Assembly: GCA_035345875.1 (NCBI GenBank) | Contig: DAORDH010000003.1 | Coordinates: forward strand, 124,001-188,000 | Length of the DNA: 64,000 nt | Origin: UBA2033 sp035345875 | GTDB lineage: Bacteria; Spirochaetota; Leptospiria; Leptospirales; Leptospiraceae | Direction: 5' to 3' | Shown here: piece by piece, positions 49,364 through 58,859 of the stretch | Layout of the letters: each line of letters starts with the position of its first letter | Position numbering within the stretch: the first letter of the stretch is position 1 | Position numbers and translations under genes: made by a program | Notes under the pieces: generated by a model | Told to the model about the DNA's origin: nothing | Databases searched by the model: none | Seen by the model: only the letters and a program-made list of their open reading frames with translations

Positions 49364-50211
49364 AACTTTTTATTCTATTATTTTTATTTCCTATACTATT
49401 ATTCGCAGAGGTGATAGAAAGTTATTCTAAAAAATCTGTCCAGGTAGGGGAGGAATCCATACTAGAGATAAAATTCCAAACAGGAGATGTGGCAGAATGG
49501 AGTTTGCCTCAAAAAGGTTTTTTATTCTCTGAATCTGATGCAGAGACTCCAATCGGAGAATTAAAAGATATTACTCAAACACCAACAGAATTAAAGTTTA
49601 CATATGTATATTTTGAAGCCGGAAAATTTAGTGCAAATGTCAGTTGGAAAACTTCTTCAGGTGAAACATTCAAAAGTAAAGAGGAATTAGAAGTCAAATC
49701 AGTGTTATCTGGGGAGAAAGAACCAATCGATATTGCGGAACCTTTTGTTTTTTCTGGATCTTATATTTTGCGGTTAATCGGTATTATTTTATTTGGAATA
49801 GGAATAATTTCTGCCTTCGGATATGCACTTTTCTTTTTTAATAATAAAAAGAAAGTTCAGGCAAAGGATGCTATATTTGAAAAATTAGAAACCGAACAAG
49901 CAGCTGATTACTATAAAAAGCAATTACAGCAATTGCTATTAAATACAGAAATTTCACATAAAGAGTTTATATTTCATTTGTCAGGTTATATTAAAGAGAG
50001 AATCGGTGCAAAATTAGATACTTCTGTCTTTCATTTAACGCAAACAGAAATTCACCAAATATTACAGGATAAATATTTCGTCGCTAATATTGAACTTCTT
50101 ACAATTGATAATTATTTTAATTCTGTAAAATATATGCCGAACGAAGAAATGATTACTCGTGAGAATGCATTGTCACTCATTAAATACTGGGAAAAGATTT
50201 TAGCAAAATGA
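49360..50211 (+). CDS. BatD-like membrane protein
   Basis: 283 residues. Signal peptide MKLFILLFLFPILLFAE, a beta-rich periplasmic domain to about residue 115, a membrane segment (YILRLIGIILFGIGIISAFGYALFFF, about 131-156), then a cytoplasmic helical tail. Topology and position between DUF58 and batA fit BatD, but it is much shorter than usual BatD, which has repeated periplasmic domains. It overlaps both neighbours by 4 bases, so translation is coupled. Confidence 0.7.
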   Translation: MKLFILLFLFPILLFAEVIESYSKKSVQVGEESILEIKFQTGDVAEWSLPQKGFLFSESDAETPIGELKDITQTPTELKFTYVYFEAGKFSANVSWKTSSGETFKSKEELEVKSVLSGEKEPIDIAEPFVFSGSYILRLIGIILFGIGIISAFGYALFFFNNKKKVQAKDAIFEKLETEQAADYYKKQLQQLLLNTEISHKEFIFHLSGYIKERIGAKLDTSVFHLTQTEIHQILQDKYFVANIELLTIDNYFNSVKYMPNEEMITRENALSLIKYWEKILAK

Positions 50212-51155
50212 ATTATTTTGAAAGACCTGAACTATTGTATCTAATACCATTCGTGATTTTATACGCTTTTTTATTTTATAGATTTAAGTTTCATGAAAAT
50301 AAAATGAAATTAGATTTAGGAAATCAATCAAATGTTCCTAAATTTCCAACCCTAGAAACTATAAAAATTTATTTTCCATTCTTACGATTTATTATTCTCA
50401 TTTTATTAATTTTATCTTTGGCAGGTCCCGGATCTCAATCTAGTCTTCTGCCAGATGAAAAAAATGGAGTAGATATGATGATTGCGATTGATGTATCTGG
50501 CTCTATGGTTAGAAGCAATGATTTCCTGCCCAAAAATCGCCTAGAAGTTTCGAAAGATCTAATTAAAAATTTCATAAAGAAAAGAGTGAATGATCGAATG
50601 GGACTTGTCGTATTCGGTGGAGCGGCATATCTACAGTCTCCTCTTACAAATGATATTGAGTCGTTAGTAGAAATTGTTAGCGAAGTGAATCAAAATACAG
50701 TGGATGAACAGGGAACTGCAATTGGAGATGCAATTATACTCGCTACATACAGATTAAAAACATCTAAAGCTCGTTCTAGAATATTGATCGTGATTACAGA
50801 TGGGGTTTCCAATATAGGAAAGATTGATCCAATTACTGCAGCAGATACTGCGGACAAATTTGATATAAAAATCTATACGATTGGAATTGGTAAAGATTTA
50901 CAAGGTGTGTTCGAAACAGATTTTGATAGTTTAAGACAGATATCAGAGAAAACAGATGGAATGTTTTTTCGTGCAACCGATTCAAATGAATTTACAGAAG
51001 TTTTGAATTCTATTGATACACTTGAGAAAGACAACTTAAATGTGAAGCCTAAATTATTTGTGGAACCTTATTATATGTATTTTTTATTACCGGCAATTCT
51101 ACTTTTTATTTTTGATATTATGATTAGAAGTTTTTATCTTAGGTATTATTTATGA
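50208..51155 (+). CDS. batA: BatA, VWA-domain membrane protein
   Basis: 315 residues. Two N-terminal membrane segments (LYLIPFVILYAFLFYRF; FLRFIILILLILSLAGPG), a von Willebrand factor A domain (about 90-275) with an intact MIDAS start AIDVSGSM, TDGVSNIG and the conserved QSPLTND segment, and a final membrane segment near the C-terminus (YMYFLLPAILLFIFDIMI). Overlaps batD-like and batB by 4 bases each. Confidence 0.92.
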   Translation: MNYFERPELLYLIPFVILYAFLFYRFKFHENKMKLDLGNQSNVPKFPTLETIKIYFPFLRFIILILLILSLAGPGSQSSLLPDEKNGVDMMIAIDVSGSMVRSNDFLPKNRLEVSKDLIKNFIKKRVNDRMGLVVFGGAAYLQSPLTNDIESLVEIVSEVNQNTVDEQGTAIGDAIILATYRLKTSKARSRILIVITDGVSNIGKIDPITAADTADKFDIKIYTIGIGKDLQGVFETDFDSLRQISEKTDGMFFRATDSNEFTEVLNSIDTLEKDNLNVKPKLFVEPYYMYFLLPAILLFIFDIMIRSFYLRYYL

Positions 51156-52198
51156 AAAATTTGGATCCTAGCTATTTCATACTAATCGTTTTTTTATTAG
51201 CTTCCTTTTGTGTTTATCTATTTTATAAATTGAAGCAAAGAATTGAAATCGAAAATTTTCTGAAAGTGTATACAGGTCTATCATCTAAGGTTACTCTGCC
51301 ACCAAGATGGATACTTATACTTCGATATTCAATCTATTCAATCATTGTAATTTTGCTTTGTATTTCTATTTTGAATCCTTCTTTCTCTGAAGAATCAGGT
51401 GCGGACGAAAAAATTATCTCTGGCGTTGATATAGTATTTTTGGTAGATGTAAGTCTTTCAATGAATGCGACTGACGTTTTACCAAATCGACTTTCTCAAT
51501 TTAAGGAAACTGTTTTGAGACTATTGCCTTCTCTAAATGGTAATCGTCTTGGTATCATAGCATTTGCCGGTGTCCCATTTCTTTACTGTCCAATGACGAA
51601 TGATATAGCAGCCTTCTCAGATTATATTAGAGGTCTTGACGTTGATATGATTCCAAATACAGGAACCAATTTAAAAAAGGCATTTGCAAAGGCGGAGGAA
51701 ATATTTAAATCTGGAAAGGTTCTCAGAAATAAGGTCTTGATTTTGGTTACAGATGGTGAAGACATAAAAGGTAGCACTCCTGCAAGATTAAATGCTGATT
51801 TGGTAATCTGGGGAGTTGGAACAGAAGAGGGCGGTGGTATTTTCTATAAAGATGAACAAACTGGAATCGCCGGATACGTTACTCGCTCTGGAAACTTAAT
51901 AGCTGATAAATCGAATACAGATTTAATTCGCACTAAATTAGATGAAGAATATTTGCTAGAGCTTGCATCTATTCAGAAAGCAGACTATAGTAATATTTCT
52001 GCTCAACCACAGAGTGCAGATAAATTAATTTCAAAAATCCAATCTATGTCTAAAAATACTTCTTCAAAATTGAGCAATATGTTTAAAAAAGATGGGTATC
52101 AATACTTTCTATTTCCAGCTTTGATACTTTTTCTTTTAGATATTAGTTTATTAGAATATTTATTTCGTAAATATGCAAACATGCATTCAAATAACTAG
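51152..52198 (+). CDS. batB: BatB, VWA-domain membrane protein
   Basis: 348 residues. It has the same plan as BatA: two N-terminal membrane segments, a VWA domain with MIDAS LVDVSLSM, FCPMTND-like YCPMTND, and VTDGEDIKGS, and a C-terminal membrane segment (YFLFPALILFLLDISLLEYLF). No TPR tail is present, so BatC is not fused here. It is the last gene of the operon; the convergent gene at 52210 ends 11 bases away. Confidence 0.9.
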   Translation: MKNLDPSYFILIVFLLASFCVYLFYKLKQRIEIENFLKVYTGLSSKVTLPPRWILILRYSIYSIIVILLCISILNPSFSEESGADEKIISGVDIVFLVDVSLSMNATDVLPNRLSQFKETVLRLLPSLNGNRLGIIAFAGVPFLYCPMTNDIAAFSDYIRGLDVDMIPNTGTNLKKAFAKAEEIFKSGKVLRNKVLILVTDGEDIKGSTPARLNADLVIWGVGTEEGGGIFYKDEQTGIAGYVTRSGNLIADKSNTDLIRTKLDEEYLLELASIQKADYSNISAQPQSADKLISKIQSMSKNTSSKLSNMFKKDGYQYFLFPALILFLLDISLLEYLFRKYANMHSNN

Positions 52199-52209
52199 GT
52201 TGAAACAAA

Positions 52210-53217
52210 CTATTTTAAAATGTTGCGCGCTTCGGCAGAAGCATAAAAGCCCTCTAGTCTTGCTGTGATTCTTTTTTGTATATGAGATTGCACTTCTGGA
52301 AGAGATAAATACTTCGTTAAAATTTTTATTAGATTATCAGTGATATCTTTTTTTTCTACTTTATAGAGTGATAAGATTTCTTTTATTTTCTTATCTTTGT
52401 ATTGAGTTTGTATAACATCAATATGACCCTCTAAAATTTGAATTAACAAGGGAGATGCTTTGATAAATTCTAATTCTGATTTTGCGATAGATAAGATTTT
52501 TTTTATATCATTTTTATTTGCGTAATGTTGTAAGTCCGCAACTTCCTTTTTTGAAATAAAATTCCATAGCTCATCTGTTAATTCTTTCGATGTCTTTGCA
52601 TCTAATTCTTGGTTCAGTAATTTCTCGCTTTGTTTTAAAGAGTTTTGTAAATTGGCTTGAATAAACGCAGTAACATTCTTTTCTATGTTTGCTTGCATTC
52701 CGGGTATGTTTCCTAGAAAATCTTGTCCTAATTTAAAAAGAGAGGAGGCGACCGGAACATTTTTAGCAATTGAATTTTCTCCGCCGATAAATTCTGCAAT
52801 TGCATTGTATAAAACACTCGAGATCATCTTTGTGTAAACAGGCGAGTTGATGATATTGTGCACAACGTCTTTTCTTAGCTCGGTCATGCTAAGACCCATA
52901 TTCATGCTTTCTTCAAAAATACTTTTAGTGAGAAGGGAAGTTAAGGGCTCTTTGCTATTTTGAATGGTTTGGTAAGTGGATTCCGATAGATTCTGTGCTA
53001 AATTTTCTAGTTCTTTTTGAATTTCCCTAGATTGTAGATAATTTTTGGCGGAATCAAGAATGTAATTTTTGTCAATTAGATCATTAAAATTTATTTCGAC
53101 TATCGTATCGTATAAACTTTCTACTTCAATCTGTAAATTGCTTTTTAATTTTTCGCCTTTCCATGCTGAAACTTCATACTCTATATGCGCTGCCAATAAT
53201 TTTTCTATTTGTGACAT
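52210..53217 (-). CDS. all-helical protein of unknown function
   Basis: 335 residues, no leader, no membrane segment except a mildly hydrophobic stretch near 150. Long amphipathic helices throughout, with many short LxxxL units and repeated NLIKIL/ILSIAK-like turns. No motif was recognised. The gene is alone: convergent to batB, and 80 bases downstream of the tonB genes on the same strand. Confidence 0.55.
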   Translation of the reverse strand: MSQIEKLLAAHIEYEVSAWKGEKLKSNLQIEVESLYDTIVEINFNDLIDKNYILDSAKNYLQSREIQKELENLAQNLSESTYQTIQNSKEPLTSLLTKSIFEESMNMGLSMTELRKDVVHNIINSPVYTKMISSVLYNAIAEFIGGENSIAKNVPVASSLFKLGQDFLGNIPGMQANIEKNVTAFIQANLQNSLKQSEKLLNQELDAKTSKELTDELWNFISKKEVADLQHYANKNDIKKILSIAKSELEFIKASPLLIQILEGHIDVIQTQYKDKKIKEILSLYKVEKKDITDNLIKILTKYLSLPEVQSHIQKRITARLEGFYASAEARNILK

Positions 53218-53297
53218 TTTTCCTTACCTATTTTTAGTTTGTAGTTAGTCGAAAGTGATTTATAGGTTAATCAGAATAAAATATTTAGCAAGTCTTT

Positions 53298-53900
53298 TTA
53301 TTCTGATTCATCTAAAGTAAAATGGATCGGGATTCGATGTGTCATTTTTACTGGTTTTCCTTTTGCATAGCCAGGTAAAAATTTTGCTTTGTGAATGATT
53401 TTAATAGCTGCTTCTTCAAAACCATATCCTATTTTAGAAGAAACTATCTTGGCGCTTTTTAATGTTCCTGTTTCATCAATTTGAACAGAAAGAATTACTG
53501 TCTTATTTGTAATATTCGCTGTCATAGCGGCTGTCGGGAAAAATTGTTTCAAATCAAAATCGATAATAGGAGTCGGTGCTCTTTGTGCATTTTGTGGGAT
53601 TTGATACCCATCTTTATCAATTCCATTTCCAGACAATGCGTTTAAATCAATATTTTCTTCTATTGAATCCTCTTTAATTCCTTTCTCTGTTTCTATCCAA
53701 TCTTTTACTTTCACTGGGGTGGGTTTAGATGCATTGTTGTTTAAAGTGGAAGGAATATCTTCGAAATTTAAATCAATGTCTTCATGAATATTGATAGAAT
53801 CTAAATCTGTATTTGTCGCAATATATAACGCGGCATATGCACTAACGTGTATAAAGCTAGAAAAAAATAACATGAGCCCAAATAAGTTTTCCTTAAGCAA
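53298..53900 (-). CDS. tonB: TonB-like energy transducer, copy 2
   Basis: 200 residues from a TTG start. One N-terminal membrane anchor (LFGLMLFFSSFIHVSAYAALYI) with the conserved His of TonB anchors. A short periplasmic linker lacks the usual Pro-Glu/Pro-Lys run. The TonB C-terminal domain follows (VILSVQIDETGTLKSAKIVSSKIGYGFEEAAIKIIHKAKFLPGYAKGKPVK). It is clearly a tandem duplicate of the next gene upstream (53925-54551), with near-identical PTPIIDFDLKQFFPTAA segments. Confidence 0.88.
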   Translation of the reverse strand: MLKENLFGLMLFFSSFIHVSAYAALYIATNTDLDSINIHEDIDLNFEDIPSTLNNNASKPTPVKVKDWIETEKGIKEDSIEENIDLNALSGNGIDKDGYQIPQNAQRAPTPIIDFDLKQFFPTAAMTANITNKTVILSVQIDETGTLKSAKIVSSKIGYGFEEAAIKIIHKAKFLPGYAKGKPVKMTHRIPIHFTLDESE

Positions 53901-53924
53901 AGCTTTTAGCCTTTGTTAGATAAA

Positions 53925-54551
53925 TTATTCATCTAACGTAAAATTGATAGGAACCCGATGGGACATTTTTACTGGCTTGCCTTTTACATAACCTGGAGAG
54001 AATCGAGCCATGTTGATGATTTTAATTGCGGCTTCATCAAAACCATACCCCGCTTTACCCGAAGCGATTTTTGCACTTTTAAGAGCTCCCGTCTCATCAA
54101 TTTGCACAAGCACAACGACCGTCTTGTCTGTAATATTTGCGGCTTTAGCAGCAGCTGGGAAAAATTGCTTTAAATCAAAATCAATAATAGGAGTGGGGAC
54201 TTTATCTCCGTTGAATGAAAATAAATATCCATCTTTATCCGTTCCATTTCCAGAAACGGCATTTACACTAATGTCTTCATCAATTGGATCGTCTGCATTT
54301 TTATTGCTTCCTTCTACCCATTCACTTTTCTCAACAGGTGCAGGGCTTGACGTTCCACCTATTAATTCAGGGGGAATCTCTTCGAAGTTTACATCCATAT
54401 CCTGCTTAATATTATCAGAATCTACTTCTTCGATATTGATAATAGTAGAAATATAATAAGCAGCGTAAACACTGAAATGAATGAAGATAGAGAGAAATAG
54501 CATTGTGCCAAATAAATTGTTTTTTATAAATCGCAAAAATTTCTCTTTCAT
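53925..54551 (-). CDS. tonB: TonB-like energy transducer, copy 1
   Basis: 208 residues. N-terminal anchor LFGTMLFLSIFIHFSVYAAYYI, acidic linker, and TonB C-terminal domain (VVVLVQIDETGALKSAKIASGKAGYGFDEAAIKIINMARFSPGYVKGKPVKMSHRVPI). It is 6 bases downstream of exbD. With ExbB and ExbD it should drive the TonB-dependent receptor encoded upstream in the same gene string. Two slightly different TonBs may serve different receptors. Confidence 0.9.
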   Translation of the reverse strand: MKEKFLRFIKNNLFGTMLFLSIFIHFSVYAAYYISTIINIEEVDSDNIKQDMDVNFEEIPPELIGGTSSPAPVEKSEWVEGSNKNADDPIDEDISVNAVSGNGTDKDGYLFSFNGDKVPTPIIDFDLKQFFPAAAKAANITDKTVVVLVQIDETGALKSAKIASGKAGYGFDEAAIKIINMARFSPGYVKGKPVKMSHRVPINFTLDE

Positions 54552-54557
54552 AGGTAC

Positions 54558-54962
54558 CTACTTTTTAACAGAAAGCGCAATTCTAGTCACGCCTGCTTTA
54601 CGAATAAGCCCCATGAGTTTGGTGATTGTTCCATAGGCTAAATGTTCGTCAGCAGAAAGCGTTATACGCATATTCGGTCTAAGTTTAGAATCTCTTTCTA
54701 GAGTTCTAAATAATTTTTCTTCATCAGTCGATTGTCCTTCTAGAAGAATTTTACCATCCCGAGTAATAGCAACCTGAACCGATTGAGCAACGTTTGGATC
54801 GGCTGCTTGAACTTTTGGTAAATTGATATTAATAGATTCTTTTTTTAAGAAATTGGCTGTCACCATGAATATAACTAATAATACCAAGATCACATCGACC
54901 ATTGGAGTTATGTTTATATTTCCAATTTCATCATCATCGCCTGATTGTTGTGCCATTGCCAT
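54558..54962 (-). CDS. exbD: ExbD, biopolymer transport protein
   Basis: 134 residues. One N-terminal membrane segment with the key Asp (NITPMVDVILVLLVIFMVTA) followed by a small periplasmic domain (VQVAITRDGKILLEG; RITLSADEHLAYGTITKLMGLIRKAGVTRIAL). It forms the proton-driven motor with ExbB. It is 6 bases before tonB copy 1 and separated from exbB by 149 bases. Confidence 0.95.
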   Translation of the reverse strand: MAMAQQSGDDDEIGNINITPMVDVILVLLVIFMVTANFLKKESININLPKVQAADPNVAQSVQVAITRDGKILLEGQSTDEEKLFRTLERDSKLRPNMRITLSADEHLAYGTITKLMGLIRKAGVTRIALSVKK

Positions 54963-55034
54963 AATTGTATTCTCCTTAAAAAAACAAAAATTACTATTTA
55001 AAATATAGGCTCAAATCTATGGGTTCGAAAATTC

Positions 55035-55089
55035 CCATTTATCTGCGTCCTTTCGTGTTTAAACTCAATGTTGCTTTGCGGCGCAACAT
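55035..55089. repeat. dispersed-repeat fragment and hairpin between exbB and exbD
   Basis: The otherwise tight exb-ton string has a 149-base gap here. It contains TTTATCTGCGTCCTTTCGTG, resembling CGTGTT-type dispersed repeats, and a hairpin ATGTTGC (55068-55074)/GCAACAT (55083-55089). The gap may have been enlarged by insertion of such an element. Confidence 0.4.
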
Positions 55090-55111
55090 AATATGGTTAA
55101 ACATATTTTCT

Positions 55112-55717
55112 TCATTTTCTACTGTAACTTGCAATAAATTCCTTTGATAGAATTTCTAAATTTTGAGTAATTACTTTTAGTTTTTTGGAAAAGTAATTAT
55201 TTGCCATGACCACAGGAATTGCCACAAAAAGTCCAGCGGCAGTCGCGAGAAGGGCTGTAGAAATACTTTTCATAACTACTTCTGCTCCGGAATTTCCAAG
55301 AGTTCCAAGACCATTAAATGCCTTGATTACACCAAGCACAGTTCCAAGTAATCCAAGAAAAGGAGCGTTATTTCCCAATGTAGATAAGATTGGAAGTCTT
55401 TTCTCCAGCATGATTCTTTCAGAAATTACTTTGCCATGCATCATTTCACCCAAAGCTTCTTGTCCATCATTGTAATGTGTTACGGAAAATTCTGCAAATC
55501 GAGAGTAAACGTTAGATGATTGAGTAGAAAGATCTGCTACTCCTTTGATATCTTTCTTTCTAAGAAGATCGATAATTCCTCTCATTGATAAATCTCCCTT
55601 TTTTGTAAACTTTGAAAATACAACAGATCTTTCAAAGCCAACCGCAAGAGCCAAAATACTTGCAAGTCCCATTAATATAAATACTAGTTGTTCACCTAAA
55701 TCAACAAGTTGTTCCAT
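55112..55717 (-). CDS. exbB: ExbB, MotA/TolQ/ExbB proton-channel protein
   Basis: 201 residues with three membrane segments: LVFILMGLASILALAVGFERSV, then after the cytoplasmic loop LSTLGNNAPFLGLLGTVLGVIKAF (the family signature) and ISTALLATAAGLFVAIPVVMANNYF. The channel subunit that powers TonB with ExbD. It is downstream of the lipoprotein at 55818 by 100 bases. Confidence 0.95.
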   Translation of the reverse strand: MEQLVDLGEQLVFILMGLASILALAVGFERSVVFSKFTKKGDLSMRGIIDLLRKKDIKGVADLSTQSSNVYSRFAEFSVTHYNDGQEALGEMMHGKVISERIMLEKRLPILSTLGNNAPFLGLLGTVLGVIKAFNGLGTLGNSGAEVVMKSISTALLATAAGLFVAIPVVMANNYFSKKLKVITQNLEILSKEFIASYSRK

Positions 55718-55817
55718 ATATTTTTCCTTTTATATTCGTTCTAAAATAATTTCTAAGTTTTTCTACTTTCATTTACTATAATTTTTCAAATTCTTTTTTT
55801 CACATTCTGTTTTTCTA

Positions 55818-56315
55818 TTAAGGAGCATTGTTTGTAACAGAGATACAATTTCTTTTACAAGTGCTCGTTCCGCTGTCTGTTCCAATACCCGCTGTCATTG
55901 CTGCAATCGTTCCAGTGCAGATGTTTAAATTTTTTCTAGTTTGCCAGTAGCTTCTATCACACCTAAAATAGCATTCTCGGAGTGAATCGCTGTTATTCGT
56001 GACGAAATTTGCAGGCAGTGGATACATATATAGATTATTTGCACACAAGTCACTATAAGTTGTAAATCTTCCGCTGCTGATTTGAAAAGAAAAGTTGGTC
56101 TCATTTACGAGCCCACCTGAATCTGATGCAGTCACAATGCAAGCTTCCTCGGCACGCATTGCATCAATACAAGCTTGCTGAGGATTTGCTCTCGGTGTGG
56201 TGGCAGTTACTAGTAAAATGCGAAGTGCGTAAAGGTCTTTATAATCTTTCTCATTTGATTTGGAGCAAAAAGAAAAAGAAAGAATTATAAATACGGTTAA
56301 AAATATTCTACTCAT
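55818..56315 (-). CDS. cysteine-rich lipoprotein in TonB locus
   Basis: 165 residues. The leader MSRIFLTVFIILSFSFC has a relaxed lipobox. The mature part has about nine cysteines (QQACIDAMRAEEACIV; SDLCANNLY; LRECYFRCDRSYW; NICTGT; STCKRNC), suggesting a disulfide-stabilised surface or periplasmic protein. Its ATG overlaps the receptor stop by one base, so it is co-translated with the receptor. Possibly a ligand-capture lipoprotein; function unproven. Confidence 0.65.
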   Translation of the reverse strand: MSRIFLTVFIILSFSFCSKSNEKDYKDLYALRILLVTATTPRANPQQACIDAMRAEEACIVTASDSGGLVNETNFSFQISSGRFTTYSDLCANNLYMYPLPANFVTNNSDSLRECYFRCDRSYWQTRKNLNICTGTIAAMTAGIGTDSGTSTCKRNCISVTNNAP

Positions 56316-58855
56316 TAAAATCTTGCCTCCATACCAACATTGATAAATGGAATTAACATCCCACTTGGTAGCTGTAGTGTAAAAAAATCATTTCGTGGAC
56401 CAGGATTTCTTTTGGAGTAGGGAGCAGTAGAGTCAAAATCTTCTCCGTTCACATTTTTACGCATGTAGATGTTAATAAGTTCGAGGTAAACATTGATATA
56501 TCCCCATTCATAAGCTAGAAATTTATCAATACGAATATCAAAACGATGATATGGTATTTGACGTCTAGAATTTGAATAATCATTGGAGTAAGGATTGTTT
56601 GAATATCTAGGATTCCAATAGATTTGACTATTATATGGATTTCTGAATTGCCCACCGTCATCTCCGATGACTGGAGTATAAGGAATTGATGTTCTATAAA
56701 ACCATCTTCCTCCTATTTGGTATTCTTCCGTTATACGCCATCCATAAACAACACTTAATAAATGAGTTATATCATAATCAAAAATAAGCTCGCGAGAATT
56801 TGGGACAAGAGATCTTAATCTCTGTTGTTCTGCACTTAATGTATAGTTTCTATTCGGATCGTAATCAGCATTATAAATGTTATTGTTTCGGAATGATTGA
56901 GACCAAGTATAAGAAATCCAACCAAACCAATCTTTTGAATTTGGTCGATTTGATTTTTTAATATAGATTTCATATCCATGCGCCCAACCTGTTCCACTAT
57001 TAGAATAATTGAGCGCTCGATTGGTGACTATCGGTCTTTGCAATCTTTGATATTTATCAGGATTTAAACCATAAGCTTCTGTAATATAAGGATCATTTAC
57101 AATTAAGTTTGTAAATTCTTGTTTAAATAATTCTCCTTTGACCGACCATTCTTCTGTTAATTGTTGGTCTATACCACCACCATACTTTCTGGCTTTTTCA
57201 AATTGAATATTTGGATTACCGGATTCACGTGAAATAGCTTGATCAAAGTAAGGATAACGGTTGTAATCCCCAGCACCTCCAAATACAGTTGTGCCTTTTA
57301 AGATTCCTTCAAATTTATAAGATGCAACAAATCGTGGACCACTTGCTCCTTGTTTTGAATAGTCTACATAATCATGTCGAATTCCAGGTTCAAATTTAAA
57401 ATTTCCAAATGTAAAGTGAAAGGTCATGTATGCATTGAAATATTTAGTCTGTGTTTTTTGCGTAATGTCTGCTTTTTCAAAATCTGGATTTGTTAAATTG
57501 TAAGGATTTGGAGCAGGATTATTAGGATCTCTTTGGCGAATACTATAACCAGTTATATTATAGTTCATGATCCTTCCTTCTGTTCCAAAATCTATTTTTA
57601 GATAACTAGTTGGATTCCAAACTAGATCTTGTCTGATTCCAGAATAAGGAGCACTTGCTCTAAAATCCGCTTCAATGGATCCGAATTTAACAGTGGTATT
57701 ATTGAAAGGTTCATAGTTAATCAATGTAATACGATTACTGAATTTTGTGCTCGGTGTCCAAATGTATCGCAGCCCCATTGTTCTAAATCCCTGTCCTGCG
57801 GCAACACTTGCACCTGCTACAGCGGATAACGGTTGCTTTGTAGGATCATTTGCCCCATAACCCCCAGGAGCATTTAATACAAATCCATCTAATGCAGTTA
57901 GAGATGTAAAAGAAATTTGATGATTTGCATTGAAATTATAAATAAATTTCACATTGGAACTGTTGTATTGGGGGAGTCTGATCCCATCAGGAATGAGTCC
58001 GGTGGATCCCAGAGTTTTATCTAAATATCCAATTTTTCCACCTGCTGCTAAATATCCTTTACCGTTTAAGATTGGAGTTTGATACATGGCTTGTCCTAAA
58101 AGAAAAGACATATTGAATGAACCAGTTGCTTTTTTTGCTGCCTCATTTGATTCAATTTCTACAACGCCCCCAGTCGCATTATTAAAATTGGCTGGATACG
58201 CTCCTGTATAAATATCTATTGTTTTAATTAAATCATTATGGATAACAGAGTTGATAGTATCAAAATGGTAAGCGTAATAAATGGGTAAATCATCATACAG
58301 GTATGTATTCATTCTACAATCTGCTCCCCTGATCACTATCCCACCAAAACAACCTCCGTTCCCACCTCCAATCGCCGGAGGAGCGAATACTCCGGGTAGT
58401 GTTTGAATAGCGTTTAACGCTTCTCCAAGGGTCCCTGGCATACGTTTTATTTCATCGTATCTTACTTTGTAACGAGATAAAATCGTTTTGTCTTTCTGTC
58501 CCTCTACATCAATTCCGCCTTTTGGTTTTGGCGCTTTATCTGTATAAAGAGTGATTACTTCCCCATCGGCTGTAACTGCTTTTTCTAATTCTTGTATGCC
58601 TGTTGGTCTGAGAACTCTAAATGTATAGGTTCCAAGGGCAGGGACTTCTACGTCAAAGTAACCTTCCGCATCTGTCTGGGCTGGTATTTTTGCATTCGGC
58701 GTGACTACTACCACAGTCAATCCCGCTTCTCCCTGATTTTTAGCGCGACTAAAAAGTCTTCCACGAAATGCGACAGCCGATACTTCTGAGCTGAGAATAG
58801 AAAGTAAACCTACAAAGAGTAGAAATTTATATTTATTGTAAAATTTTGAATTCAT
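56315..58855 (-). CDS. TonB-dependent receptor with N-terminal carboxypeptidase-regulatory-like domain
   Basis: 846 residues. Signal peptide (YKFLLFVGLLSILSSEVSA), then a CarboxypepD_reg-like beta-sandwich (FRGRLFSRAKNQGEAGLTVVV..TDAEGYFDVEVPALGTYTFRV, about 28-95). The plug follows (MPGTLGEALNAIQTLPGV; IVIRGADCRMNTYLYDDLPI with a Cys pair; IDIYTGAYPANFNNATGGVVEIES) and a barrel ending INVGMEARF. It has no TolB-like extra domain, unlike the two receptors at 11294 and 15420. It lies between two lipoprotein genes in the regulator-to-tonB string, so it is probably energised by the adjacent ExbBD-TonB. Ligand unknown. Confidence 0.92.
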   Translation of the reverse strand: MNSKFYNKYKFLLFVGLLSILSSEVSAVAFRGRLFSRAKNQGEAGLTVVVVTPNAKIPAQTDAEGYFDVEVPALGTYTFRVLRPTGIQELEKAVTADGEVITLYTDKAPKPKGGIDVEGQKDKTILSRYKVRYDEIKRMPGTLGEALNAIQTLPGVFAPPAIGGGNGGCFGGIVIRGADCRMNTYLYDDLPIYYAYHFDTINSVIHNDLIKTIDIYTGAYPANFNNATGGVVEIESNEAAKKATGSFNMSFLLGQAMYQTPILNGKGYLAAGGKIGYLDKTLGSTGLIPDGIRLPQYNSSNVKFIYNFNANHQISFTSLTALDGFVLNAPGGYGANDPTKQPLSAVAGASVAAGQGFRTMGLRYIWTPSTKFSNRITLINYEPFNNTTVKFGSIEADFRASAPYSGIRQDLVWNPTSYLKIDFGTEGRIMNYNITGYSIRQRDPNNPAPNPYNLTNPDFEKADITQKTQTKYFNAYMTFHFTFGNFKFEPGIRHDYVDYSKQGASGPRFVASYKFEGILKGTTVFGGAGDYNRYPYFDQAISRESGNPNIQFEKARKYGGGIDQQLTEEWSVKGELFKQEFTNLIVNDPYITEAYGLNPDKYQRLQRPIVTNRALNYSNSGTGWAHGYEIYIKKSNRPNSKDWFGWISYTWSQSFRNNNIYNADYDPNRNYTLSAEQQRLRSLVPNSRELIFDYDITHLLSVVYGWRITEEYQIGGRWFYRTSIPYTPVIGDDGGQFRNPYNSQIYWNPRYSNNPYSNDYSNSRRQIPYHRFDIRIDKFLAYEWGYINVYLELINIYMRKNVNGEDFDSTAPYSKRNPGPRNDFFTLQLPSGMLIPFINVGMEARF

Positions 58856-58859
58856 AGTA

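Noticed and set aside
54010..54456. 148-residue + strand open frame
   Set aside because: Lies entirely antisense to tonB copy 1, which has clear TonB homology; a shadow frame.
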